NCBI GenBank assembly: GCA_030374735.1
Contig: JASCIV010000280.1
Coordinates: 1-26,616 of the forward strand
Direction of reading: 5' to 3'
Source of the DNA: Gracilaria caudata
Taxonomy: Eukaryota; Rhodophyta; Florideophyceae; Gracilariales; Gracilariaceae
Length of the DNA stretch: 26,616 nt
Shown piece after piece: positions 7,510-17,126 of the stretch. The position numbers were made by a program, and so were the translations under genes. Each line of letters opens with the position of its first letter. The stretch's first letter is position 1. The notes under the pieces are model-generated. The model was not told the origin of the DNA and made no database searches. It was given only the letters and a program-made list of their open reading frames with translations.

Positions 7510-9307
7510 AAATGAATGGTGAGGTGAGTGATTTGTTGTTATCCGAACACGGTTTGGATTTAGAAACATATGTGATTGAGTAGTAGGGTAATGTGGTGAA
7601 CATATATGAAGTCAAGCCCATGGGTACAGTTTAGGGCCGTATTTGCCACTAACTAGTACAAAAAAGAGGTGAATAATGGCCAGTGAACTAACTCTATAAG
7701 AATAAAACGTAATCGCAGTTGCTCGTTGACTGCTCTAGGACAAATGTTTGAACGTCGATCTCCTGCACATACCGCAGATGCAGATGAGGTACGACAGTAC
7801 GATACGCGCGGGCACACCTGAATCTGATTCTCTTGCGCAACCTGGCCCCGTGTCCACCTGTGTGACATTGTCAGATGCCACTCGCCGCCCGCGCTTTCCC
7901 GCTCCGCAAGGACGCTCTCTTTCTCCGGAATGGAATTGGCGGCATTCTGACTGTCACCCGTGTGCACATCACTCAGCAGACTGTGTTTCATACTCCGTAC
8001 TGTTGACAACAACTGTACACTCTCTGCGCTCGTCAAAACGCCAGGTGTCACACTTTATTTATCCTCAATTAAAACATTGAAAACGTCCTCGCTAGGCGTG
8101 CGCTTCAGGTTGTCCTCGCGCCCACACGAGCTGTACGCGTACCACACCTCGGCGCCGTGCCTCCTTTTCTCTGGCGCACATTATCCATCTGTGCTGTTTT
8201 CTATTTCTGCTCTGGAGCATACAACTCTTGTAGTGAGAGCTGTAAGACAGCGATAACTCTTCTGCACAGCTTTATCCGCACTGGTGTGAGTAGAAGAGAT
8301 CTAGAGGGGCGTGAAACAGGGAGCGTTCTAGCCTTTGCGCGCCCAAGCGAGGTACAAGGTTTTTCCTGCAAACTCTGGCCGAGATCCCCCAGGGCAACTA
8401 CCTTCGTGCGAGCGGGAGTGGAGTGTGATCCCGACGGCTACCGTAGCGTTGCTTAGCAACACCCCACAGCCAAGAGGCCAGACAGTGTCAGTGCCTAGCC
8501 ACTTGGCTGTGCACCTGGACTCCAGGTGCCGCTGCATGCCTACTAGGCATTGCCTAACATGACAGCACAGGTACCCAAGGTAGTCTCGGGACTGCGCTGT
8601 TTGAGCGATCTGGTGCGGCGCCGCACGAGATATTCCGCACGTAATATCTGCGACGTGTACAGCGCCTCTGTCAGCACTCTACGCGCAACACACCCTGAGG
8701 CGAGCACTGTCAGTGTCATGCCGAACTAAGGCTCCCCCCCCGCGCGCTGGCGGGCGCTGGCGGGCCGCACGGTGCTCGCCGTCCGTAGTCCGTCACTGTA
8801 GGAGCAAGCAGCAGCAGCATCTTAGACGTAGATATTTCTCCGCGGGAAGGGCGCCAGCGTGCGGCGCTCGCTGGCGCGCCGGCGCCGAGCGTGAAGCTGC
8901 CATGCGTCGTTGCCGACCGAAGCGGGTGGAAGCCGTCGGCAACCCGCTGGGCGCAGCCCTTGAACTTGTAAAACACCAACCACAGACCCACTGTCACCTC
9001 CGTTGCTGCAATATTTCGACGACTAATATATTATAATCTTCTGTACAACTTGTCTCTTCAAAAGCCTTTCTGAGCCGCTCATGCTCTCGGCTCGCATGAC
9101 TTCTCAGGCGCATGGTCACCTGCCTGGACAGCTGCCTATGCACGTTCACGATTTTGCGTGTCCAACTAGAGTCGCCGCCAAGCGTCTCTTAGCCTCCGAG
9201 ATGTCGGCTGCCTGTTAATATTCCTCCCCTTCCTCTCTCTCCTTGCCCCCATTCCCGTGTGCTTGCTCGCGCTCCGTTCCTTTGCGCTACCCTCCGACCA
9301 ACTCACC
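7510..9307. other. Long intergenic region before the transporter-transferase gene
   Basis: I see no convincing gene. Several short frames on both strands lack motifs and overlap each other. The region holds a cluster of dyad-symmetric sites at 8448-8550 and an AT-rich block TATATTATAATC near 9027-9038. A strongly pyrimidine-rich tract at about 9221-9256 (CCTCCCCTTCCTCTCTCTCC) lies just before the next gene and may mark its core promoter or leader. Confidence 0.4.
8448..8550. promoter_or_regulatory. Cluster of palindromic candidate protein-binding sites
   Basis: Three symmetric elements fall within 103 bp. GTTGCTTAGCAAC (8448-8460) fits the RFX X-box pattern with a one-base spacer. GCACCTGGA-c-TCCAGGTGC (8511-8529) is a perfect dyad containing two E-box cores. 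ATGCCT-act-AGGCAT (8536-8550) is a third dyad. The symmetry is directly visible; the regulatory role is inference. The nearest downstream gene starts at 9308. Confidence 0.25.
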
Positions 9308-11677
9308 ATGACCACCGCCTACCCCACCAGTCAGCGCCCGCCCCCCGCGCTTGCGCTCTCTCCCGCCTCATCTGCGCACGTATCCGCGCCGGTCTCCCGC
9401 ACTGTTTTGGCCGTCCTGTTCATCATTTGGTGGGGCTGCAACAATCTGTTCGCGCTCCATGCCCATCGCGTCCTCACCGCCGATGACCGCGTGCCTATGC
9501 TCTTCGTGGACCTCTCCGTGGTGCAGATCTTCTTCGGAGTGTGCATGTCGTACATCTTCACACAGCTGTTTCCCGATTCGCGCGCGCCGACCAAATCCCA
9601 CCTACCCGAGTTCGAACCATCCGCCTCCCGGTTGTGGCGTGGTCTGTACAACCCCGCCTTGGTGGCCATGGCTGTGTTTCATATGGTGGGCACACAGCTC
9701 ACAAACTCTTCGTACGCGCTTATCGGATCCACCTCCACCCTCGTCTGGAAACTCACTGAACCACTCACAGCAGTCGTGCTCAAGCGAACCGTACTGGGCG
9801 AAAGCAGCCCGTTCCTCTCTGTGTGCGGAATGCTTCTGGTGCTGTTCGGCGCGCTTCTCTTCTCTGCGAAGAATCTTTCACTCAAGCTCTCCCCCGTCAT
9901 TCTGGCCAACCTGTTCATACCGATGCGTAACATTCTTGTCAAACGTCAGCAGCACGAATCACTACGGCCGACATCCTCGGCACAAACGTTCTTCCGACTC
10001 TGTTCCTGCGCGCTTCCCTTCTGCGTGTGCTCGTTGCTCGTGAAGAACGTGCTCTACGGCTTTCACATGCCTTCGCTCATTCCGTTGTTCGAAAACGCTT
10101 TGTTGTACAATTCGTATCAACTGGCCAGTATCGCTCTGTTGGAACGCATGGATGTGCTTACCCACTCTCTCGCGAATACACTCAAACGCTTTTCTGCCAT
10201 CGCTGTCACCGCTTTTGCGACCGGCGAGCAGCTTACCGTCGTCCGAATGTTCGCCTTACTGCTGACTGCTGTTGGTTTTCCCATGCACATATTTGCCAAG
10301 CACAAGCCGCACGCGCGCATGCCTCCCACCAATATGCGCTTCAGTCTCGTGTCTGCGCTGCAACTGGTTTTAGTTATTTTGCTTGTCTTTGGCGCGTGCA
10401 CCGATTTGGAATCAGTCACGCCTGTCCTTGAGCGCTTGCCGCTTTCCATCTCGAGCTACACTGACCGTGACAGTGACAGTTCGCCCGAAGCCGCTGGCGC
10501 GCTCTCTGACACACATGCCTCGTATGAAGTATCACAGGAGTTTGTCCTTAGCGTCAAAGGCGGGTACATATCAACCACTGACGTGTATCGCTCCGAGGAA
10601 GAAGCTTTGACCTTTCCGGATACCAACTGCGGCAATATGCTCTGGCAGTTTGGTGGATACGTTAGACTAGTGGACTTCACCAAGTCTATCTCCTGCAATG
10701 ACACTCACGTCAATTGCAACAGGATGGATCCTTCCATGAAGAGCAGGCGTATGGTGCATTATCGTCCCGCCGCGAATGGCTTCAATCGGAAGATGAACCC
10801 TTCGTTCCATGACACATTTGCGAGACTGAGTTACGAGGGGGACCTGCTTCTGTACGTTGGGATTGGAACGCAGCATAGTTTCAAAGATGACGAGTCGAGG
10901 GACGATATGCGCCCCGGTGAAAAAATCGAGAACTCGGTGGAAACATTCAGCTTTACAGATCCAGCGATGAATTTGTTAAGAAGGTTGAACCACTTGCAGA
11001 TTCCCATGTTTATGAGAGGCGATTTCACTGTGAAAGCCGCTCAGCTTGCAGGGTACAACTATGGTGTGTCTACTGGTTGTCCAAGCCTGTTCATCAATGA
11101 GGAGATTCATCTTGGAGCGCTGCTCGAGGAGAAATACCGTAGGCTAATGAACAGTCGTGGGAAGAAGTCACTGAAGATAGCGTTCAATCTCACCGGACGT
11201 CATAGGCTGTTCAAGTGGATGAAGTCCATTGCTGACCTGTACCCCGGCAGTCTGTTCTACGCGCAAGGCCCGGAGGACTTCAGAGTACTGAGAAACCACA
11301 ATGTGTCCTTCGACAAAGTGCGCTTCTATGGAAACGTTCCAGACTGGTTGGAGAGTCTTTCGCAGATGGACCTATCCATTGGGCCTCGAATTCACGGAAA
11401 CATGGCGGCTGTGGGCGCCGGTACGCCAGTGTTTGTGGTGGCGCCGGACTTTCGAGTGTTGGAAATGTCCGAAAGAATGAAGCTTCCACATATGACCATG
11501 TACGATGAGAGGCTGGAGATGGGAATGGACGTAGCAGATTTGATCTCTACAGTTGGGTTTGATGGGTCTGTGTTCGATACAAATCGCTGCCAGATTGCGA
11601 AAACGTACAAGGAGGGTCTCGGAAAGTATGGGTTGCACTTGTCGGCGCATGCGGAACAGATTTCCAACATCTGCTAA
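9308..11677 (+). CDS. Fusion of TPT/EamA-type translocator and polysaccharide pyruvyltransferase
   Basis: This 789-residue protein starts at the ATG in ideal context (caccATGacc). Residues 31-330 form about ten membrane segments with triose-phosphate-translocator features: VWKLTEPLTAVVLKRTVLGE (147-166) in the place of the usual K-x-x-E-P-x-x motif, and SLANTLKRFSAIAV (287-300). Members of this family carry PEP, triose phosphates or nucleotide sugars across plastid or Golgi membranes. An extra hydrophobic segment lies at 345-364. From about 435 to 789 is a polysaccharide-pyruvyltransferase domain (CsaB/Pvg1-like): DTNCGNMLWQFGGY, LLLYVGIGTQ, MRGDFTVKAAQLAGY, GCPSLFIN, and the signature IGPRIHGNMAAVGAGTPVFV followed by DFRVLEMSERMKLP. 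Pyruvyltransferases move the enolpyruvyl unit of PEP onto sugars to make pyruvate ketals. Both halves are intact in one frame. An odd number of membrane spans would place the enzyme in the Golgi lumen if the N-terminus is cytosolic. The transported substrate cannot be read from the sequence; PEP is the attractive guess. Confidence 0.85.
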   Translation: MTTAYPTSQRPPPALALSPASSAHVSAPVSRTVLAVLFIIWWGCNNLFALHAHRVLTADDRVPMLFVDLSVVQIFFGVCMSYIFTQLFPDSRAPTKSHLPEFEPSASRLWRGLYNPALVAMAVFHMVGTQLTNSSYALIGSTSTLVWKLTEPLTAVVLKRTVLGESSPFLSVCGMLLVLFGALLFSAKNLSLKLSPVILANLFIPMRNILVKRQQHESLRPTSSAQTFFRLCSCALPFCVCSLLVKNVLYGFHMPSLIPLFENALLYNSYQLASIALLERMDVLTHSLANTLKRFSAIAVTAFATGEQLTVVRMFALLLTAVGFPMHIFAKHKPHARMPPTNMRFSLVSALQLVLVILLVFGACTDLESVTPVLERLPLSISSYTDRDSDSSPEAAGALSDTHASYEVSQEFVLSVKGGYISTTDVYRSEEEALTFPDTNCGNMLWQFGGYVRLVDFTKSISCNDTHVNCNRMDPSMKSRRMVHYRPAANGFNRKMNPSFHDTFARLSYEGDLLLYVGIGTQHSFKDDESRDDMRPGEKIENSVETFSFTDPAMNLLRRLNHLQIPMFMRGDFTVKAAQLAGYNYGVSTGCPSLFINEEIHLGALLEEKYRRLMNSRGKKSLKIAFNLTGRHRLFKWMKSIADLYPGSLFYAQGPEDFRVLRNHNVSFDKVRFYGNVPDWLESLSQMDLSIGPRIHGNMAAVGAGTPVFVVAPDFRVLEMSERMKLPHMTMYDERLEMGMDVADLISTVGFDGSVFDTNRCQIAKTYKEGLGKYGLHLSAHAEQISNIC

Positions 11678-12173
11678 ATGTTGACACTTGCTTTAGATTC
11701 TTGGAGTACAATGCGATGTAGCAGTAGAAGGGCGGTAATTAAAAGCTAATTCACTAGAATGGAGTTCACCCTTGGGTAGGGCTGGCGTACGAAGGTAAGA
11801 GGGGTAGAACGCTAGCGTTCTACCCTTCGTACTTTCCCGTCGATGCTGCCTGCGGGGCTGCGTGTGTGTGAGCTGTGTTCCACCGTGCCCAGCCAGCCGT
11901 GATGCTGGATGACACTGCATGCAGATCATTCCGCGTGTGCTGCTGGCGAACATGCTATACGCGTGTACATATGGATCCGTGTCATACTATTCCAGATCCC
12001 CCTGATCAGGGAATGATCGAACCCGCACTTGACTGAACATTCCCTTTCATTACAAAACATTTTTTCTTTGCTGCTTACCCAGCATTCAAAATTTCAATTT
12101 CAAGACACGTTTTGCGGTGTACACGTGCTGCAAGTGTAGTGCTAGACCATTCCTTGATTTTTGAACTGTTCAA
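11678..12173. other. Intergenic region with a perfect palindrome
   Basis: No gene recognised. AATTAAA (11738-11744), about 60 bp after the preceding stop, is a possible poly(A) signal. The palindrome at 11802-11825 is listed separately. Confidence 0.4.
11787..11832. repeat. Perfect 24-bp palindrome with outer inverted arms
   Basis: The core at 11802-11825 is GGGTAGAACGCT followed directly by its reverse complement AGCGTTCTACCC. Outside it GTACGAA (11788-11794) and TTCGTAC (11826-11832) pair again, leaving a one-sided bulge of seven bases. It lies about 110-155 bp after the transporter-transferase stop and could form an RNA hairpin in its 3' region or a cruciform. Confidence 0.7.
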
Positions 12174-12389
12174 ATGCTCCTTACGGCATTCCTTGGCCTT
12201 CCCTTGAGACAATCCGCGGCTGGCAAACTTCTTTCACGCTTTCGAAATTCTCTCGCGTTGCACGCGGGAACAGGAGCGCAACAACGCATGTTGCAGACAG
12301 TAGCATTTGACGCAGGCAAAGGCTCAGCTAGAGCCGAAACAGAAGAAACATTTACGATTCTAAGTGCGTACTACTCTACTCGCGCTTAA
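12174..12389 (+). CDS. Possible small protein with presequence-like N-terminus
   Basis: An ATG-started frame of 71 residues. The N-terminal half (LPLRQSAAGKLLSRFRNSLA) is basic, hydroxylated and free of acidic residues, as in mitochondrial targeting sequences. The second half is mixed (GKGSARAETEETFTILSAYY). No family is recognised. It ends 34 bp from the stop of the convergent gene on the other strand. It could be a real small organelle protein, a first exon (AAGTGCGTAC near 12362 resembles a splice donor) or chance. Confidence 0.3.
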   Translation: MLLTAFLGLPLRQSAAGKLLSRFRNSLALHAGTGAQQRMLQTVAFDAGKGSARAETEETFTILSAYYSTRA

Positions 12390-12423
12390 GAGAACAGTAC
12401 CAGCTCGCGTTGTTCGCGTCAAC

Positions 12424-13368
12424 TCAATTCTGAAAGTACTGCGCGATGGCGTTGATCCACGGCGCCCAATCCGTATTGAATCGCCCAAATGCCGCATAAG
12501 CGTTCAGCGCAACCGACGCTTTGGTCCAAAACCCAAGCCCCAGTTCATCAATTATAGCCTGCGCAGATTCCTTCAGCTCGGTTATGGTAACGCCTTCATC
12601 AATAAAGCCTTGAAGGGTAACTCGGATCACTCGAATCGCACTGATCCACTTGTTGAGCACCGTCCTGAACAGACCTCTGTCAGCAGACGGTATCAGGTTA
12701 ATCAACTCCCTTGCCTGAGTTATTAGCTGCCCCAAAGATGAAACGGCTCTGTTCATGTTGTTCTTGACGCTTTCCACAGTGTTAGATACCAACGCGCTGC
12801 GGAGAGCACTGAGCACTTCTCCCATTAGGGAGATAACGAAAGCGATCTGATTCGACACTGGATTTCTGCGTTCACGATCCACACCGACAAGTTTTTCAAC
12901 GCCTTTAGCACGATCCGCAATTGTGGCGGCCGCACGCTCCAGAGCAGCCAAATTCACGGGAAGCTTCTCAACTGGCTTTCCTCGCAAAGATGCTGTTGAT
13001 GAAGAGCTGGCAATTGCCCTGTCCACATGGTCAAATGCTCCTCCGCCGAGAGATGCGTCGTTCGGAATCGCTGCACAAACTTTAAACCAGTCCACGCCAG
13101 GGTAGCACTTCTTACGGCGCGCTGGCCAGGTACCGCCCCACACACAAACAGATTCCGAAGGTATCGAGATGCATAACTCCTGGCAGTAGTGACAATGGTT
13201 AAGTGCTCGACCACTTCCCCCGTGGCACCAATACGCCTCATGTTCACAGCAGCGAGCAGCACTCCTTCCAGTCTTCTGACATTCACCTGGAGCCCACGCA
13301 TGAGCAAAGCTTACCACCGACAGGGCGAATAAAACCACTAACGTGGCCCTAATGCGAAGATCGGTCAT
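12424..13368 (-). CDS. Secreted cysteine-rich protein with helical C-terminal half
   Basis: A 314-residue protein of unknown function. A classical signal peptide (IRATLVVLFALSVVSFAHA) is predicted to be cut after residue 24. Residues 25-100 contain ten cysteines (30, 40, 41, 48, 59, 62, 66, 75, 88, 98), an even number that fits a disulfide-bonded extracellular domain. A Ser/Ala-rich linker (about 118-128) leads to a largely alpha-helical region (135-300) with heptad-like Leu/Ile/Val spacing (for example VISLMGEVLSALRSALV) and a Trp-rich end (DWAPWINAIAQYF). A TATA-like box lies about 132 bp upstream. No enzymatic motif is visible. It may belong to a lineage-specific family. Confidence 0.75.
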   Translation of the reverse strand: MTDLRIRATLVVLFALSVVSFAHAWAPGECQKTGRSAARCCEHEAYWCHGGSGRALNHCHYCQELCISIPSESVCVWGGTWPARRKKCYPGVDWFKVCAAIPNDASLGGGAFDHVDRAIASSSSTASLRGKPVEKLPVNLAALERAAATIADRAKGVEKLVGVDRERRNPVSNQIAFVISLMGEVLSALRSALVSNTVESVKNNMNRAVSSLGQLITQARELINLIPSADRGLFRTVLNKWISAIRVIRVTLQGFIDEGVTITELKESAQAIIDELGLGFWTKASVALNAYAAFGRFNTDWAPWINAIAQYFQN

Positions 13369-13498
13369 GCTTGGGGTTGATTTGAGGCGTGGTTGGATAC
13401 GAGGAATTTAATGCGGGATGAAAAGTGTTTCGAAAGCTGAGAGACTTCCGATGAGTGTTGGTTCGGGTTCAGGACAGACGGGCGAGGGTTCTGCTTCC

Positions 13499-13507
13499 CT
13501 TTATATC
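13499..13507 (-). promoter_or_regulatory. TATA-like box for the secreted protein gene
   Basis: The minus strand reads GATATAAAGGG about 132 bp upstream of the ATG at 13368. A start site about 30 bp downstream would give a leader of roughly 100 nt. Confidence 0.4.
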
Positions 13508-15069
13508 AAGCAGAGAACCTGCGGGTGGCCGTTTGATGCCAGATCTATGAAGCGAACGAGTTTGTTCAGTTGAGAAACAGACTAACTGAATTTCCCTCCC
13601 CGCTTCCAGAAACGACTCAAAAAAGACTGTCATGATACAGGACTCGTAAGGCAGGTTTCGTTCTGCACGAAGTGTCTCACCATCTCGCTTTTGCAATTCA
13701 GATGACCTTGTATGCTTAAGAGAATGATGGCTGTCGAGCTTATACAAAAACAGGGGAGTGGTCATAACACGTAAAATGGAACGGTCCTTCCTTCGCCTTG
13801 GCTTCGCAAATGCTGCGCGACTTTTTTGCGTTGCCCACAAATGATTCGATTTCACGAACGAAATGGGTAACTTAACATGAGATATTGAGATGTTCTCGAG
13901 ATGTGAGAGCTTCTTTGTATCAGTCAAAGCGCTCACCATGGAGCAACGTTTCTTATTCAAATTCATGCCTCTATCCTTCTAAAGGAAGGGAGGGCATAGT
14001 CAAATACTGGAACTTCAAACGAAGAGTTGGAGAATTCTACTTGATGTCATGATGCCAGGACATCACCTCTGTACGATCGCGCGATCTTCCTCACCTCTAG
14101 ACCGCAAAAAGATCTCAGTCGTTCTATGTGCTCGTCCCAGGATCGAACTTCCTCTCAGAGGCTTATTTTCTTCCACCTTACGTTTCCCCCTGCAACTTCT
14201 TTGATAGAGATCAACATGGAGGGATTAAAAAAGATCCAGAAATACTAGTCTACAACTCGATAGGGGGCTCATACTGTTCATTATATTCTGGTCTGCAAAC
14301 CATCGATCAGGGTCGTATTTGCCGCTGACACTTTTGAATTTGTGCTTGTCAATGGTCAATAATGTATTCGTAGTTTGTCAGTTTAGTTGGTCAAAAGACC
14401 CCCAAAATAAGGGAACTATATGACTTCTCTACAACAAATCTTGAAGCAAATAATTACGAAGGGTAGATTCAACCGAGAAGCACGAAATGGAAGTCACAAG
14501 TAAGGGTTTGCCATCGATGTCAATCTTCAGAGAGTATCTACACTTGCTAAGGTCAAGGTGACGCACAATTACTGCCATGAGCTGCTCTGTCTCTCTCGAG
14601 ATCTTGTGGACCTATCGTAGTTTACAGTTTGAAGACTTGAGACTGGAGGAGGCACCCGAAAAAAGACATAAACTTCGAGATATGTCCACTTGCACTTGTG
14701 CTACCTTGCAGATGCTTTGGGGGTGGTGGTAAAGTGCATCCCTTTTTGTAGCAAGCCGATCTTAGCCAGAAGACACGTTGCAGTGAATTTCTCGCATCCT
14801 CTCCAGATTTGTATGAGATTGTGTTGGCAAAATCCCAACTCGCCGCATCACGGTGATGAGTTGATATATCGAGTCACTATGAAACCAAATGGATATCACT
14901 AACACGGCCAGCTTTGACACTCGTCTTTTGCGCGATTGTGCTCGAAAAGGAACGCGTACAGCAGAGGAATAACAGTGTGGGAATGGCGCACTGAATGTCA
15001 TGCTGGACACAATTCCTGTCGCCGCGCTTCTCCACACTGAAGATCTGGGTTTCTCCAAGAAACTATGTC

Positions 15070-15530
15070 TTCCTATCTTCCGAGCTTTTCTCTTTCGCTT
15101 GGCGGCGCCGTCTTCGCGAGAAAGCTGTTTCTGGATAAGCTCCGAAACCAGAAACTGTCCAAAAGTATCATGAAAGCATCGTTCGAGGCAAGTGCCAGTA
15201 GTTCTTGGACTTCTTCCGGCGATGATGACAGTAAACACTGTTCTGGGGATTGCTGGATCGCATGGGCAAAACGGTTACACAGATGCACTTTTGCATGATC
15301 ATCGCCACACGTGTGCGCGTGGCACATCGCATCTGCAACAGATATGTCCGATCAAAAGTTGCGGCGTCAAGGGCGGGCAGAACGCACGTTGCCAGGACGC
15401 AGTGGAGGTGTTGCTGAGCGTACTCCACCAGCTTACTCGCCTCCCGAAACTGAGGACATACGAAGGTAGAACTCTTGACGTACCGTTGTCTTTTTTCTAC
15501 ATGTGATGTCTGTGACTATCTTCCACGCTT
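15070..15530 (-). pseudogene. Possible frameshifted coding remnant, family unknown
   Basis: The minus strand gives protein-like sequence that switches frame. FREASKLVEYAQQHLHCVLA and then DAATFDRTYLLQ lie in one frame (about 15450-15345). NRFAHAIQQSPEQCLLSSSP and EEVQELLALASNDAF lie in a second (about 15275-15170). FGQFLVSELIQKQ and then KRKRKARK lie in a third. The helical, Leu-rich texture recalls a helical-repeat protein, but I cannot name it. It may be chance. Confidence 0.2.
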
Positions 15531-16227
15531 TGGCATGCCTCCGTGCGACTCAACCCGTCGCACAATAAATACCACTTGAAAAGAGACCAAACGGAACCCC
15601 CTACAATCTCCCGCCATATCTCCTATTCTTTCCAATAGCTTATCGATCCACAACGACTGTATACCCTTAGCGGGATCGATAAGAAAAGACGGGAGATCAC
15701 AGAGAGATCGCATAGTTCTGTGCTTCAGCGCTGAGATTTCGAATCACGTCGTTCTTACAGCGAATGCATTATGAGGCGTTGGAGGACTCGACTCCGTGTC
15801 TGGTCCTCGTCAGCACTGCCTTTACATTGAGTGTAGAGAGCACAAAGTGCTCTCGGAATTAGCTTTCGTAGGCACTAAAATATAAGCAGTTGAATAAACG
15901 GGTGCCACCTAAGCTATATTACTCCTGAGAGTCGTTGCTGGCCCAGGCTTGTCGCAGTTCAGGAGCGGAGCACAATGCAGAGCACAAAGAGTTTGGAGCT
16001 GCAACGCTACACATGTGCCATTCTTTGGGGTGCTCCACGCACGGGGTACGGGCCCCACGGAGTACTCTTGCCAACGCTCTCATTCCGATGCAAACATACA
16101 TGGGGTGATGACGAGCACTGTTCTCGCGCCGCAACACTTTACTGTTAGTCATTTCAAGATGCTCGCAAAAACTCAGAAGGCTTTCTAATAAGGTCGAAGA
16201 AACGAGCTGACACATGGCTTGACCACA

Positions 16228-16254
16228 ATCATCGCCGAATCATTCGGCGATGAT
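16228..16254. repeat. Perfect inverted repeat, 13-bp arms, 1-base centre
   Basis: ATCATCGCCGAAT (16228-16240), then c, then its exact reverse complement (16242-16254), in non-coding DNA. It could form a hairpin or cruciform or bind a dimeric protein. Confidence 0.7.
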
Positions 16255-17097
16255 GATCATCGAAGTGTTCCTCGCCGTGTGTCGACCAAACTGACACGTA
16301 TTTTCAGCTCTTTGAATGCTTATAGTCAGAAATGAATGCTTTCGAACAGACTGTAAGGAAGACGTGCATGGCAAGTTATTCGAAATAGTTTCAATTATTG
16401 ATCTCGGGCACAAGAACCGAGTACTTCACATGGGGCTCAGAAACAAAGCTTTTTATATCTTTATTTTACAAAGAACAAAGACAAGACACTCGTACAGATC
16501 GGGTTCAATGCAACTGTTTGAAAAGACTTCCCAAGACCTGGCCCAGGTGGTGGCTACGCAACTGAGGCCATGATTGGTGCGAAGAACATGCTTTCTACTT
16601 CTTTCCAAAACCTTCACGTTCCGACTTCAGCCTTTTCCTTAAGCTTTGTATACCATCAGTTTCGCATACTCATTTTGCGGAAACAAGAATGTGAAGCCAA
16701 CACCGCGAGGTGCACTGCGCGAGCTCCATGTAGGCGTTGTGCCACGGCGACGTGCCCTCGTGGCACGCGTGGCAGGCGGTCGACATTCCCTTGCCCGTAT
16801 TCTGACACACCCCTGTGTATAATAACGCATTGCATGATGTATCTATCGCATCATGCGTCGCCTCCCCTCATGATTGCTGGACCCTCGGCCTGGCGAGTCC
16901 AACCGCATGACTTGGCATACGCGCATAGAGAGAACATTAAGAGCCTTCTCGCATCGCCCATTCTTTGCACTACAACACACACGCATCAAGTCGCGCACGT
17001 CTCGGGGAAGAGCGGCGTCACCCAAATTCTCGTGCATTTACAGTACCCTTGTACATATATGATTGTGCGCGCCGACAGATAAAGGCACGTGCCTCCG

Positions 17098-17126
17098 ACA
17101 GTTTCTCTGACAGACGGAGAAACTGT
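17098..17126. repeat. Inverted repeat, 10-bp arms, 9-base loop
   Basis: ACAGTTTCTC (17098-17107) and GAGAAACTGT (17117-17126) are exact reverse complements around TGACAGACG. It lies in non-coding DNA about 365 bp beyond the stop of the minus-strand gene at 17491. Confidence 0.6.

Noticed and set aside
8157..8456. 99-codon plus-strand frame with a hydrophobic, Cys-containing start
   Set aside because: It starts at GTG, has no conserved motif, overlaps other frames and runs into the palindrome cluster.
9257..9307. Longer N-terminus of the transporter-transferase frame from a GTG
   Set aside because: Eukaryotic genes rarely start at GTG, and the ATG at 9308 has an excellent context.
9610..9622. 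GTTCGAACC-like tRNA T-loop motif (gagttcgaacc)
   Set aside because: It lies within the transporter coding sequence, and no cloverleaf forms around it.
13469..13966. 165-codon minus-strand frame with an ATG
   Set aside because: No domain, signal peptide or composition supports it, and it covers the likely promoter of the neighbouring gene.
14762..15238. 158-codon minus-strand frame as an intact gene
   Set aside because: It overlaps similarly protein-like stretches in other frames, so at best it is part of a decayed coding region.
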